Numbered from the stretch's first letter, positions 1-8,523 are shown. The stretch is 64,000 nt of DNA from Arthrobacter sp. UNC362MFTsu5.1 (GCF_000685965.1 NZ_JMLE01000004.1:124001-188000), one strand, 5' to 3'. The notes: generated by a model from the sequence alone, not told the origin. Numbers and translations: made by a program.

Positions 1-1
1 T

Positions 2-277
2 CCGCTTCCGCAGTACCTCCTGATGTCCTCGCGGTTTGCCCTCCGGCACCTGGCGGGGACGGCGATCCTGCTGTTCGTGACCGCCGTCGCGCTGTTCGCC
101 AGCCAGGCGCTGCCGGGACTTATCCCTTTCTTCAGCGTCGGAGCGTGGCTCTACGTGACCGGGTGGCTGTGCGACCGCTTCTTCACTGCGAACGACGAAT
201 CGGTGACCGGTAGTGCTGGCGAGCCTGCCGCGGGCGCCACGCTCCCGGCCGCCATGGTCGGAGCCCCCCTTGCCTGA
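2..277 (+). CDS. YesL-like (DUF624) membrane protein, 3' end only
   Basis: The frame is open from the first base of the window and ends at TGA 275-277, so only the last 91 or so codons are present. The visible part has two hydrophobic stretches separated by a short loop and a polar Ala/Gly-rich tail, which fits the C-terminal end of YesL / DUF624 proteins. These small membrane proteins are typically encoded beside LplABC-type polysaccharide-oligomer importers, which is the context here. Their biochemical role is not established. An internal ATG at 23 exists but nothing marks it as a real start. The family call rests on a short fragment plus neighbours. Confidence 0.6.
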   Translation, partial: PLPQYLLMSSRFALRHLAGTAILLFVTAVALFASQALPGLIPFFSVGAWLYVTGWLCDRFFTANDESVTGSAGEPAAGATLPAAMVGAPLA

Positions 278-343
278 GCCGTCCGACGCCCGCCGGAGCC
301 TGGAGTCCTCCGCGTTGGCGCGGGCCAGCTTTCCCGGGCACGT

Positions 344-359
344 AATGAAACGTATCAAA
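344..359 (+). promoter_or_regulatory. Putative LacI-family operator upstream of the sugar importer
   Basis: AATGAAACGTATCAAA is a near-palindrome centred on CG, the form typical of LacI-family operators. It matches the site AATGAAACGATTCAAA at 8507-8522 in 14 of 16 positions. It lies about 110 bases before the solute-binding protein gene and is probably bound by the LacI-type regulator encoded at 7284-8324. I could not place a convincing -10/-35 pair around it. Confidence 0.55.
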
Positions 360-470
360 ATGATGCCGGCACTTCCCGGACACACACCTGACTCCAGAGC
401 CAGCCCCAAAAACTGACCAACCGAACCACCTGACCCAACCGACCCCGAAGAAGTGGAAAAGGAAATCACC

Positions 471-2000
471 ATGATCCGTAGAAAACTCAGCCTGGCGGCC
501 GCCGTCGTCACCGCCACCGCCTTGACCCTCACGGCGTGCAGCGGGGGTGAAGCGCCGGCTGCCGATTCCTCGAAGATCACCATCATGGCGCCGTTCCTGG
601 AGGCACAGCCGCCGTCCGCCGACGGCGCGGTGCAGCAGAAGCTGGAGGAACTCACCGGCAAGGACGTGAGCATCACCTGGACGCCGAACGCGTCCTACGA
701 GGACAAGATGAACATCACGCTCGCCTCCTCCGAGATCCCCCAGGTCATGGTGGTGCAGGGCAAGTCGCCGGGCTTCGTCAAGAATGCCGAGGCGGGGGCC
801 TTCTGGGACCTCACCGACAAACTGGACGAGTACCCCAACCTGAAGACCACCTTCCCGGAGGTCGAGAAGAACGCCAGCGTCAACGGCAAGGTCTACGGCG
901 TCTTCCGTGCCCGCAACCCCATCCGCTCGGCCGTCATGTTCCGCCAGGACTGGCTGGACAAGCTCGGACTGAAAGCTCCCGAAACCACTGAGGACCTCTA
1001 CAAGGTGGCCAAAGCATTCACCGAACAGGACCCGGACGGCAACGGCCAGAACGACACCTGGGGCATCACCGTTCCCAAGTTCGGCGCCCTGGGCACCAAC
1101 AGCCCGTACGACATGATTGAAACCTGGTACGGCGCGGGCAACCGGTGGACCGAAAGGGACGGAAAGCTGATTCCCAGCTTCGAGACCGAGGAATTCCTGG
1201 AAGCCAACCGCTTCGTCAAGAAGATGGTGGACGAGAAACTCATCAACCCGGACTTCGCCACCTTTGACGGCACCAAGTGGAACGAACCGTTCTTCAACGG
1301 CAAGGGCGGCATCATCGTTGACGTCGACTCCCGCGTCAGCGTCCTCATCAGCCTGTTCAAGCAGGCCAACCCGAACGACTTCCAGAACAAGGTGGGCTTC
1401 GTCGGCGGGCTCAAAGGCCCGGACGGCGAACTGCACACCCATCCCACGGACGGCTACTCCGGCTTCCTGGCCGTGCCCAAGACCAGCGTCCGCACCGAGG
1501 CTGAGCTGAAGAACGTTCTGCAGTTCCTCGACAAGATGAACTCCAAGGACGTGGCCGCGCTCCTCAACAACGGCATCGAAGGCATCAACTTCACTGTCCA
1601 GGACGGCAAGGCAGCCGCCATCAAACCCGAAACCCCTGAAGGCAAGGCCGTGGCCACGGACATCAAGAGCTACGCGCAGCTGGGCACCAACGTCACGGGC
1701 AACAACTTCTACCCCGTCAAGCAGGCCTCGGACTACGAGCAGGAAGTCTTCGACAAGCGGGTCGAGGTCATGGCTGAGGACCTGAAGAGCGCCGTCTACA
1801 ACCCCGCCGCAGCGTTCGTTTCGCCCACCTACGTCGCCAAGGGCGCACAGCTGGACAACATCGTGGCCGACGCCCGGATCAAGTACCTCGCCGGCCAGAC
1901 CGATGAGCAGGGCCTGAAGGATGCCATCAAGCTGTGGAAGACCAGCGGAGGCGACAAGGTCCAGGACGAGATCAACAAGCTCTGGCAGGACAGCAAGTGA
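471..2000 (+). CDS. Extracellular sugar-binding lipoprotein of ABC importer (LplA-type)
   Basis: This is a 509-residue solute-binding protein of the large LplA / YtcQ type that captures oligosaccharides outside the cell for the permeases that follow. The N-terminus has a basic start, a hydrophobic core and a lipobox ending LTAC, with Cys23 as the lipidation site. The ATG at 471 is preferred over an in-frame GTG at 453 because an AAGGA lies just upstream and the signal peptide starts there. The gene overlaps the first permease gene by 4 bases. Rhamnogalacturonan esterase and rhamnose genes nearby make pectin side-chain oligomers (for example unsaturated rhamnogalacturonan) the likely cargo, which is inference from context. 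No ATPase gene is present here, as is usual for this class, which shares an MsmK-like ATPase. Confidence 0.9.
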   Translation: MIRRKLSLAAAVVTATALTLTACSGGEAPAADSSKITIMAPFLEAQPPSADGAVQQKLEELTGKDVSITWTPNASYEDKMNITLASSEIPQVMVVQGKSPGFVKNAEAGAFWDLTDKLDEYPNLKTTFPEVEKNASVNGKVYGVFRARNPIRSAVMFRQDWLDKLGLKAPETTEDLYKVAKAFTEQDPDGNGQNDTWGITVPKFGALGTNSPYDMIETWYGAGNRWTERDGKLIPSFETEEFLEANRFVKKMVDEKLINPDFATFDGTKWNEPFFNGKGGIIVDVDSRVSVLISLFKQANPNDFQNKVGFVGGLKGPDGELHTHPTDGYSGFLAVPKTSVRTEAELKNVLQFLDKMNSKDVAALLNNGIEGINFTVQDGKAAAIKPETPEGKAVATDIKSYAQLGTNVTGNNFYPVKQASDYEQEVFDKRVEVMAEDLKSAVYNPAAAFVSPTYVAKGAQLDNIVADARIKYLAGQTDEQGLKDAIKLWKTSGGDKVQDEINKLWQDSK

Positions 2001-2971
2001 CAACGTCCACCGTTGACGTCAAAGCCCCGGAGCAGGCGCCGCCACCAGCGCCTGCGCCGGGGCGGCGGCGCCGCTTCGCCGTCCACTTCGCGCACTACAA
2101 GTGGCTGTACCTGCTCCTGCTGCCGGGGGTCCTCTACTTTGCGGTGTTCCGGTACGCCCCGATGTACGGCGTCAGCATTGCGTTCAAGGACTACGTCCCG
2201 TTCCTGGGCGTCAACGCCAGCCCGTGGGTGGGCTTCCAGCACTTCCAGGATTTCTTCGCCAACCCGGACTTCGGCCGGCTGCTGGGCAACACCCTGATCC
2301 TGGCCTTCCTGAACCTGGGCATCGCGTTCCCGCTGACCATCGTGCTGGCGCTGCTGCTGAATGAGGTCCGCCTCTCGATCCTCAAGCGCACCGTCCAGAC
2401 GCTGGTGTACATCCCGCACTTCCTGTCCTGGACCATCGTGGCGTCGCTGAGCTTCCTGCTCTTCGCCCTGGACTTCGGGCCGCTGTTCCTGTTCATCAAC
2501 TCAGTGCTTGGCACGGACATCGACTTCCTCTCCGACCCCGCCTGGTTCCGGCCGCTCATTGTGCTCCAGGAGATCTGGAAGAACACCGGCTGGGGCACCA
2601 TCATCTTCCTCGCCGCCCTGGCCACCGTGGACCAGGACCAGTACGAGGCCGCGATCATCGACGGTGCCGGCAGGTTCCGCAGGGTCTGGCACATCACCCT
2701 GCCCGGGATCCGCTCCACCATCATCGTGATGCTCATCCTGGCGATCGGGCAGATGCTGAATACCGGCTTCGAACAGATCTACCTCATGACCAACGCCCTG
2801 AACCGCGAGGTGGCGGACGTCTTCGACACCTACGTGTACTTCGTGGGCATCACCCAGGGCGCCTACAGCTACTCCACCGCCGTCGGACTGTTCAAGTCCC
2901 TGGTGGGCATTGTGCTGATCTTCGGCACCAACGCCCTGGCCAAGCGGTTCAACCAGAGCGGACTGTTCTAA
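1997..2971 (+). CDS. Sugar ABC transporter permease, LplB-type
   Basis: A 324-residue inner-membrane permease with six expected membrane segments after a proline-rich cytoplasmic N-terminus. The EAA loop that docks the ATPase reads YEAAIIDGAGRFRRVWHITL. The start is a GTG (1997) that overlaps the TGA of the binding-protein gene, with AGGA at 1987-1990. Longer in-frame starts upstream would lie inside the previous gene. The stop overlaps the next ATG by one base (TAATG), so the two permeases are translationally coupled. They should form a heterodimeric channel with the LplC-type partner. Confidence 0.92.
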   Translation: MTTSTVDVKAPEQAPPPAPAPGRRRRFAVHFAHYKWLYLLLLPGVLYFAVFRYAPMYGVSIAFKDYVPFLGVNASPWVGFQHFQDFFANPDFGRLLGNTLILAFLNLGIAFPLTIVLALLLNEVRLSILKRTVQTLVYIPHFLSWTIVASLSFLLFALDFGPLFLFINSVLGTDIDFLSDPAWFRPLIVLQEIWKNTGWGTIIFLAALATVDQDQYEAAIIDGAGRFRRVWHITLPGIRSTIIVMLILAIGQMLNTGFEQIYLMTNALNREVADVFDTYVYFVGITQGAYSYSTAVGLFKSLVGIVLIFGTNALAKRFNQSGLF

Positions 2972-3843
2972 TGAAGATCCACAACACCACCGGCGGCCGG
3001 ATCTTCGATGCCGCCAACTACGTCTTCCTGGCCGTGATCGGCGTCCTGACACTGCTGCCGTTCGTCTACGTGTTCGCCGGCTCGTTTGCCACCGAAGCGG
3101 AAATCACCCGTCGGGCCTTCTTCGTCTGGCCGGAACAGTTCAGCCTGGGAGCCTACGAATACATCTTCTCCACCCCGGCCTTCATCCGGGCGCTGGTCAC
3201 CACCGTCCTAGTCACGGCCGTGGGCACGGTGGTGCAGCTGATCCTGACCGTCACCATGGCCTACCCGCTGGCCAAGCGGAACCTTCGCGGCCGGCAGCTG
3301 ATCCTGTCCCTGGTGGTCTTCGCGATGGTGTTCTCCGGCGGCATGATCCCCACCTTCCTGCTGATCAAGGACCTCGGCCTGCTCAACAGCTACTGGGCGC
3401 TGATCCTGCCGGCCGCCATCAACCCGTTCAGCCTGATCATCATCAAGAACTTCTTCCAGGAACTCCCGGCCGAGCTGGAAGAGTCTGCCAAGATGGACGG
3501 CGCCACGGAAATCGGGATCCTGTGGAGGATCCTGCTGCCCCTGTCCAAACCCGTACTGGCAACGTTCGCGCTCTTCTACGCCGTGGGCATCTGGAACGAT
3601 TTCATGTCGCCCCTGCTCTACCTGAGCGACAACTCCAAGTGGACCCTGCAGATGTACCTGCGCCAGGTCACCGCCTCGTCCGACCTCCTGGGCTCCGGCA
3701 ACGTGGACCCGAACTACATCCCGCCGGAACAGGGCATCAAATTCGCAGTGATCGTGGTGGCCACCCTGCCCATCCTGATCTTCTACCCCTTCCTGCAAAA
3801 GCACTTCGCCAAGGGCATGCTCATCGGCTCCGTCAAGGGCTGA
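2971..3843 (+). CDS. Carbohydrate ABC transporter permease, LplC-type
   Basis: A 290-residue permease with six hydrophobic segments and the EAA motif ELEESAKMDGATEIGILWRI (around residues 168-190), paired with the preceding permease. The C-terminus ends with the family-typical FAKGMLIGSVKG. The ATG overlaps the stop of the previous gene. The next gene, an esterase, starts 52 bases downstream, so the importer and the enzyme are probably co-transcribed. Confidence 0.92.
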   Translation: MKIHNTTGGRIFDAANYVFLAVIGVLTLLPFVYVFAGSFATEAEITRRAFFVWPEQFSLGAYEYIFSTPAFIRALVTTVLVTAVGTVVQLILTVTMAYPLAKRNLRGRQLILSLVVFAMVFSGGMIPTFLLIKDLGLLNSYWALILPAAINPFSLIIIKNFFQELPAELEESAKMDGATEIGILWRILLPLSKPVLATFALFYAVGIWNDFMSPLLYLSDNSKWTLQMYLRQVTASSDLLGSGNVDPNYIPPEQGIKFAVIVVATLPILIFYPFLQKHFAKGMLIGSVKG

Positions 3844-3895
3844 GCCGGCTTCGGCTTGGGCAGGTGACGGCTCAACACGCAACAGAAGGAACAGC

Positions 3896-4567
3896 ATGAA
3901 GATACTGCTCGCCGGTGATTCCACGGTGGCCAACTGTCCCACCCACGAGTACCCCATGAGCGGCTGGGGCGCGCAGCTGCCCCGGTACGTCTACCCCTGG
4001 GCCGCCGTGCACAACTTCGCCAAGGGCGGTGCCAGCACGGAGTCCTTCATTGAGGAGGGGCTCTGGGGTCAGCTCCTGGAAGCCGCGGAGGAGGGCAGCC
4101 TGGTGCTCATCCAGTTCGGTCACAACGACCAGAAACGCCCCCAGCTGGCAGCCAGGACGGGGTACGCGGCGAACCTGCGCCGGATGGTGGCGGAAGCGCA
4201 GGCGCTCGGGGCGGTGCCGGTGCTCTGCACTTCCGTGGAGCGCCGGCACTTCCTGGCGGACGGTGCCCTGGAAGACAGCCTGGAGGACTATCCCGAAGTG
4301 GTCCGTGAGATCGCGCTCGAACTGCATGTCGCCGTCGTCGACCTCAACGCCTGGACCCGCACGCTCTACCTGGGGCTGGGCGTCGAGGAATCGAAGCCGC
4401 TGTTCTGCCATTTCGGTCCCGGCGAGCACGCCCACTGGGCTGACGGACTGGCCGACAACACGCACTTCTCCCGTCACGGCGCGTCCCTGGTTGCCGGGGA
4501 GGTTGCCGCCCGGCTTGCGCTGCTGCAATGCACGACGGCGGGACTCACGACGGCGGGGCGGCGCTAG
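3896..4567 (+). CDS. Rhamnogalacturonan acetylesterase-like SGNH hydrolase
   Basis: A 223-residue GDSL/SGNH hydrolase resembling RhgT / YesT (carbohydrate esterase family 12), which removes acetyl groups from rhamnogalacturonan. Block I GDS gives catalytic Ser9, GQL-type and GHND (FGHNDQKRPQ) supply oxyanion residues, and DNTHFSRHGA supplies Asp187 and His190. No signal peptide is present, so it should act on imported oligomers in the cytoplasm. An AGAAGGAA Shine-Dalgarno lies just before ATG 3896. The stop is immediately followed by the GTG of the next gene. Confidence 0.85.
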   Translation: MKILLAGDSTVANCPTHEYPMSGWGAQLPRYVYPWAAVHNFAKGGASTESFIEEGLWGQLLEAAEEGSLVLIQFGHNDQKRPQLAARTGYAANLRRMVAEAQALGAVPVLCTSVERRHFLADGALEDSLEDYPEVVREIALELHVAVVDLNAWTRTLYLGLGVEESKPLFCHFGPGEHAHWADGLADNTHFSRHGASLVAGEVAARLALLQCTTAGLTTAGRR

Positions 4568-5239
4568 GTGGGCGCGTTGCCGCCCAGTCCGGAACTGCTT
4601 TACAGCAATCCGCTTGCCGGTCCGGCGGACGTGTCCGGCTGGGTGGCCGAGGGCCCGCTCCGGCAGGAATGCAGGGAGGGCGCCCTGGAGCTTTCCGGCG
4701 CACTGGACGATCAGGAGTTCGGGGACCACGCGCACTGGACTTTCTGGTGCCCGGTGGAGTTTCCGGACGACATCCGGATCAGCTGGGAGTTCCTGCCGCT
4801 CGCCGAGCCGGGGCTGGCCATGCTGTTCTTTTCGGCCACGGGGCACGGCGGGCATGACCTGTTTTCGGACAGCGTCGCCCGGCGCACGGGCTTCTACCCG
4901 CAATACCACTCGGGTGACATCGACGCCCTCCATGTTTCCTACTTCCGGCACAAGTACGAGTCCGAGCGGGCCTTCCGGACCTGCAACCTGCGGAAAAGTG
5001 CCGGCTTTGAACTGGTGGCCCAGGGCGCGGACCCGCTGCCGCCGGCGGAGGACGCCCGGGACTTCTACCGCATGGAACTCGTGAAGAACGGCCCGCGCGT
5101 GGCGTTCTCCATCAACGAGCTGCCCCTCTTTGACTGGACCGACTCCTCGGACCAGGTGCTGGGCGAGGGCTACCTCGGGTTCCGGCAGATGGCGCCGCTG
5201 CGTGCCGCCTACCGGAACCTCACGGTGGAGAAACTCTAG
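4568..5239 (+). CDS. DUF1961 (YesU-like) family protein
   Basis: A 223-residue protein starting at a GTG directly abutting the previous stop. The sequence (HWTFWCPVEFPDDIRISWEF, RTGFYPQYHSGDIDALHVSY, FRTCNLRKS) matches the DUF1961 / YesU family, a jelly-roll, concanavalin-like fold often found in rhamnogalacturonan utilisation loci of Bacillus and actinobacteria. The function is not established; a glycan-binding or glycosidase-like role is plausible. There is no signal peptide. Its TAG stop shares the CTAG tetranucleotide with the convergent SDR gene. Confidence 0.8.
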   Translation: MGALPPSPELLYSNPLAGPADVSGWVAEGPLRQECREGALELSGALDDQEFGDHAHWTFWCPVEFPDDIRISWEFLPLAEPGLAMLFFSATGHGGHDLFSDSVARRTGFYPQYHSGDIDALHVSYFRHKYESERAFRTCNLRKSAGFELVAQGADPLPPAEDARDFYRMELVKNGPRVAFSINELPLFDWTDSSDQVLGEGYLGFRQMAPLRAAYRNLTVEKL

Positions 5240-6066
5240 CCCTCAAGGCCCGTGCTGAGGCTGAGATCCCGCCATTCGTCCAGTTCCGCGCGCTCTGCCT
5301 GGGCGACGGCGTCAAACGCGCTGTACGCGTCCTGGCCAAGAACCAGGAGGGACGGCGGGGCCGCGCTTTCGGCGATCGCCATGATGGCCTCGGCGGCCTT
5401 CGCCGGGTCGCCCGGCTGCGTGCCGTGGACGGTGTCATGCTCTTTGCGTCGTTTCCCGGCCGTTTCGGCATAGTCCGCGATCGCCGTCGCCGACTGGGTG
5501 AGGGAGCGGCCGGCGAAGTCCGTGCGGAACGCGCCGGGCTCAATGACGGTGACGTTGATGCCAAGCGGCTGGAGTTCCCTGTGGAGTGAACCGGAGAGGC
5601 CCTCCAGGGCCGCCTTGGTGGCGGAGTAGTATCCGGAGCCGGCCGGCTTGATCCGCGCTCCAATGGAGGAGATGTTCAGGATGGACCCTGCCCTTTTTGC
5701 CCGCATGTCCGGGAGGACTGCCTTGATCATGTCGACGGCGCCGAAAACATTGGTGTCGAACAATTGCCGGATGTCGGCGTCGTCCGCTTCCTCAACGGCG
5801 GCGCGGTAGCCGTAGCCGGCATTGTTGACCAGCACGTCGACGCCGCCGAACCGCGTCCGCGCCTGCTGCACCACTGAGCTGATCTGTGCCGTGTCGGTGA
5901 CGTCAAGGGGGAGGGCCAGGGCCGTGTCCGGGTACGCGGCCGCCATGTCCTGCAGCGTGGAGGCGTTACGCGCGGTGACCACCGCGTTGTGGCCGCGGGC
6001 GAGCACGGACTGGGCGAGGGCGCGGCCGAGACCGGTGGAGCATCCTGTGATGAGCCAGGTAGCCAT
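5236..6066 (-). CDS. SDR family oxidoreductase
   Basis: A 276-residue classical short-chain dehydrogenase. It has the NAD(P)-binding TGCSTGLG near residues 8-15, the NNAGYG motif, catalytic Ser (NISSIG) and YYSATK for the Tyr-x3-Lys pair. The substrate cannot be read from sequence; the family includes many broad-specificity carbonyl reductases. ATG 6066 is preceded by AAAGGAACACCC. The gene converges on the DUF1961 gene, and both stops use the same CTAG. It may not belong to the rhamnose regulon. Confidence 0.88.
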   Translation of the reverse strand: MATWLITGCSTGLGRALAQSVLARGHNAVVTARNASTLQDMAAAYPDTALALPLDVTDTAQISSVVQQARTRFGGVDVLVNNAGYGYRAAVEEADDADIRQLFDTNVFGAVDMIKAVLPDMRAKRAGSILNISSIGARIKPAGSGYYSATKAALEGLSGSLHRELQPLGINVTVIEPGAFRTDFAGRSLTQSATAIADYAETAGKRRKEHDTVHGTQPGDPAKAAEAIMAIAESAAPPSLLVLGQDAYSAFDAVAQAERAELDEWRDLSLSTGLEG

Positions 6067-6192
6067 GGGTGTTCCTTTCGTTGGTTATGCCCATCCAACA
6101 GGAAGTGGATCCCCGGCGGGAGGGCCTCTTGATACGGGTACTGGTAGCCCCTCCCGGGCTGATTCCCCCGGCGCATGATGAACCGCGGATCG

Positions 6193-7224
6193 TCAGGGAA
6201 CGGTGCCGGCCGGGCTCAGGAACTCCGCAATTTTCGTCGCCATGGCCTGGGACTGCGTCCAGTGCAGGTAGTGGTTCCCGTCGAGGAGCACCAGCTCGCG
6301 GCGCTTCACATTTTCCAGTTGGCGCTCGTGGGAGCCCAGCCACTCCGGCTGCTGGCTGATCGTTTCCCGGGACAGGAATTGAAGGACGGGAACGTGGTCA
6401 GGGTAGCTGAGTGTTCGGATCTTCGCGGCGTTTTCCGCCATCCTGTTCGTCTCGTCGGTCAGCGCCTCGTTGCCGTAGTTCCAGCTGGCCAGCATGCGCA
6501 TCTGCCCGCGCTCTTCCTGCGTGTAGTTGTCGCCAGCCGGGTCCGCCAGGCCCAACGCGGCGGCCCAGCGGACCAGGCCGGTGGTCGAGGGCAGCCGTTC
6601 CCAGAAATTGCCTGCGGCCGGCGCCTCGGTGTGGGCAGGATCTTCATCCGAGGCCATGCCTGCGGTGACCGTGGGGTCGATGCCGATAACGGCAGACACT
6701 TCCGCAGGGTACTTGTTGGCGTAGTACAGGGTGGTAAAGCCTGCTATTGAATGGCCGGCAAGGATGTACGGACGGTCGACGGCGAGCTGGGACAGCACTG
6801 TGTGAAGTTCCTCGCTCATGTTCTCGATGGTTCGCGGCCGGGCGGTCATTTCGCTGTGGCCGTATCCGAAACCCTCCACCGCCACCACCCGGAAGCCGGT
6901 CAGTTCCCGCACCAGCGGCGCGAAGTCCAGCCCCGGGGCGGGCGTGCCAAGCCCGCTGAGCAGCACGATGGTGGGGCCGGTGTCCCCGGAACGCGAGACA
7001 TTGATGGTGCCCTGGTCGATCCGGACTTTCTCCCCGTACGCAGTGGCGTTCGAGCGTTCGATCCCTTCCAGGACGAGATTCGCCGCCGTAGAGGCCACCA
7101 GCAAACCGATGATCGTCAACAGCGCTACGACGGCGATCCGGAGTGCCCGCCGTCGTCTTTCTCCGCGAGGCAGCGGCCGGCCCGGTGCTGAACGGGTGCG
7201 GCGGGACAAGAAGCGCAACGGCAT
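6193..7224 (-). CDS. Membrane-anchored alpha/beta hydrolase
   Basis: A 343-residue protein with a basic N-terminus, one membrane anchor (about residues 28-48) and an extracellular alpha/beta hydrolase domain. The nucleophile elbow is GHSIAG and a late DGNHYLHW region provides the likely catalytic His. The exact substrate is unknown. The ATG at 7224 lies only five bases after a TATTTT -10 box, so the mRNA is probably leaderless, and a CsoR/CstR-type palindrome occupies the promoter (see 7230-7258). That would imply control by copper or persulfide stress, unexpected for this context. Confidence 0.85.
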   Translation of the reverse strand: MPLRFLSRRTRSAPGRPLPRGERRRRALRIAVVALLTIIGLLVASTAANLVLEGIERSNATAYGEKVRIDQGTINVSRSGDTGPTIVLLSGLGTPAPGLDFAPLVRELTGFRVVAVEGFGYGHSEMTARPRTIENMSEELHTVLSQLAVDRPYILAGHSIAGFTTLYYANKYPAEVSAVIGIDPTVTAGMASDEDPAHTEAPAAGNFWERLPSTTGLVRWAAALGLADPAGDNYTQEERGQMRMLASWNYGNEALTDETNRMAENAAKIRTLSYPDHVPVLQFLSRETISQQPEWLGSHERQLENVKRRELVLLDGNHYLHWTQSQAMATKIAEFLSPAGTVP

Positions 7225-7229
7225 ACTTC

Positions 7230-7258
7230 AAAATACCCCCGAGGGGTATCGGAGGCAA
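7230..7258 (-). promoter_or_regulatory. Promoter with CsoR/CstR-like operator, leaderless
   Basis: On the minus strand a TTGCCT -35 (7258-7253), a 17-base spacer and a TATTTT -10 (7235-7230) end five bases before the ATG of the hydrolase. Within the spacer and over the -10 lies ATACCCC-N3-GGGGTAT (7233-7249), a perfect 7-bp inverted repeat of the type bound by CsoR-family repressors. No CsoR-family gene is present in the window. Confidence 0.6.
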
Positions 7259-7283
7259 GGGCCTCAGCGGCTCCCGGCGGCGT

Positions 7284-8324
7284 CTAATCCGGCGTGGCGG
7301 CACCCGCCGTGCTTTGCCGCACCACCAGTTGGGGAGTGAAGATCACGGCGCGGTGGTGCGGCCGTGACGAGGCGGACCCCATGGCGTCCACTTCCTCGGC
7401 CAGCAGCTCGATGGCGGTCCGGCCCAGTGCTTCCGTGGGCTGGCGGATCGAGGAGAGCGGCACCACGGCGGACACGGCGAAGTCGATGTCGTCGTAGCCG
7501 ATCAGGGCGATGTCTTCCGGAATCCGCAGCGTGTGCAGCATGGTGAGGGACTGCATCACGCCCAGTGCGAGCAGGTCATTGGCACAGAACACTCCATCCG
7601 GAAGTTCGCCGGCGCTGCGGCGGACCAGCCGGTCGCCCACGCCGCGGCCCGCCAGGACCGTTTGCCCGGCGGAATCCAGCACTTCCAGGGAGGCGTCCGG
7701 GACCTCGGCAACGGCGCGTTGCGCCCCCTGGAGGCGGTCCGCCACCTGGCGTATCGACGTCGGGCCTCCCACAAAGGCCAGCCGACGGCGGCCGGTGTCC
7801 AGCAGGTGCCGCGCCGCAAGGTAACCGCCGGCGTCGTCGTCAACGGAAACGGAACTGTACCTGGACTCGTCGGCCAGCCGGTCCACCAGGACGGTGGGCA
7901 CGCCGCGTTCGCGCAGCTGGTCGAGGCGTTCGGTGACATCGCCCACCGGCGAGATGAGCAGGCCCTGGACCCGCTGCTCCTGGAAGAGGTCGATGTAGTT
8001 CGACTCGCGGCTCGCATCGTGCCCGCTGTCTCCGAGCAGGACTGCGCTGCCCTGCAGGGCGGCGGCATCCTCGGCGGCGCGGACCACGGACGTGAAGAAA
8101 GGGTTGCCGACGTCGAGCACAATCAGGCCGATGGTGCGGCTGTGCCCGGCCCGGAGCTGGCGGGCCGCGTCGTTGCGGACGAACCCGAGCTCGTCGATGG
8201 CCTGCAGAACCCGGTCCTTGGTCCGCTGCGACACCCGGTCGGGGTAGTTCAGGACATTGGACACCGTGCCCACCGCTACGCGGGCATGGTTCGCAACATC
8301 CTTGATGCTGGCTGACCGTGACAT
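7284..8324 (-). CDS. LacI family transcriptional regulator of the rhamnose locus
   Basis: A 346-residue LacI/GalR repressor. The N-terminal helix-turn-helix reads SIKDVANHARVAVGTVSNVL followed by a hinge helix and a periplasmic-binding-like sugar sensor domain. I chose ATG 8324 because it is directly followed by the HTH and preceded by GGAGA; an open frame continues 46 codons upstream without family similarity. It is divergent from rhaM, and the intergenic region contains a strong promoter/operator. It likely represses the rhamnose genes and, through a matching site at 344-359, the importer operon. The ligand is presumably rhamnose or a derivative. Confidence 0.9.
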   Translation of the reverse strand: MSRSASIKDVANHARVAVGTVSNVLNYPDRVSQRTKDRVLQAIDELGFVRNDAARQLRAGHSRTIGLIVLDVGNPFFTSVVRAAEDAAALQGSAVLLGDSGHDASRESNYIDLFQEQRVQGLLISPVGDVTERLDQLRERGVPTVLVDRLADESRYSSVSVDDDAGGYLAARHLLDTGRRRLAFVGGPTSIRQVADRLQGAQRAVAEVPDASLEVLDSAGQTVLAGRGVGDRLVRRSAGELPDGVFCANDLLALGVMQSLTMLHTLRIPEDIALIGYDDIDFAVSAVVPLSSIRQPTEALGRTAIELLAEEVDAMGSASSRPHHRAVIFTPQLVVRQSTAGAATPD

Positions 8325-8466
8325 GTTTCTCCAAGCTCTCTCGTGCGGGGCGGCGTGTGTAAACGCCCGGATCACACCCCCGCGCCAATTGTCCTTGCCC
8401 GGGGCGCGTTCCCTTGCGAGCGAAACGGCCTTCCCGGAGAAAGGGTTTTCGTCCAATGACAATTGC

Positions 8467-8523
8467 TTGACACCTACTCGACTTCAAGAGTACTTTGAAT
8501 CGTAACAATGAAACGATTCAAAG
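8467..8523 (+). promoter_or_regulatory. rha promoter with LacI-type operator palindrome
   Basis: A TTGACA -35 (8467-8472) and TACTTT -10 (8491-8496) are separated by 18 bases. Directly over the -10 and start point lies a perfect 11-bp inverted repeat, CTTTGAATCGT / ACGATTCAAAG (8493-8503 and 8513-8523), with a 9-base spacer. The right half includes AATGAAACGATTCAAA (8507-8522), a CG-centred LacI-type operator almost identical to the site at 344-359. Binding there would block transcription of rhaM-rhaI-rhaEW-rhaB. Confidence 0.75.

Noticed and set aside
183..2003. Very long open frame on the minus strand opposite the solute-binding protein gene
   Set aside because: It is antisense to a clear lipoprotein gene, lacks a Shine-Dalgarno and shows the Val/Leu/Gly/Asp-rich composition expected when a high-GC gene is read backwards.
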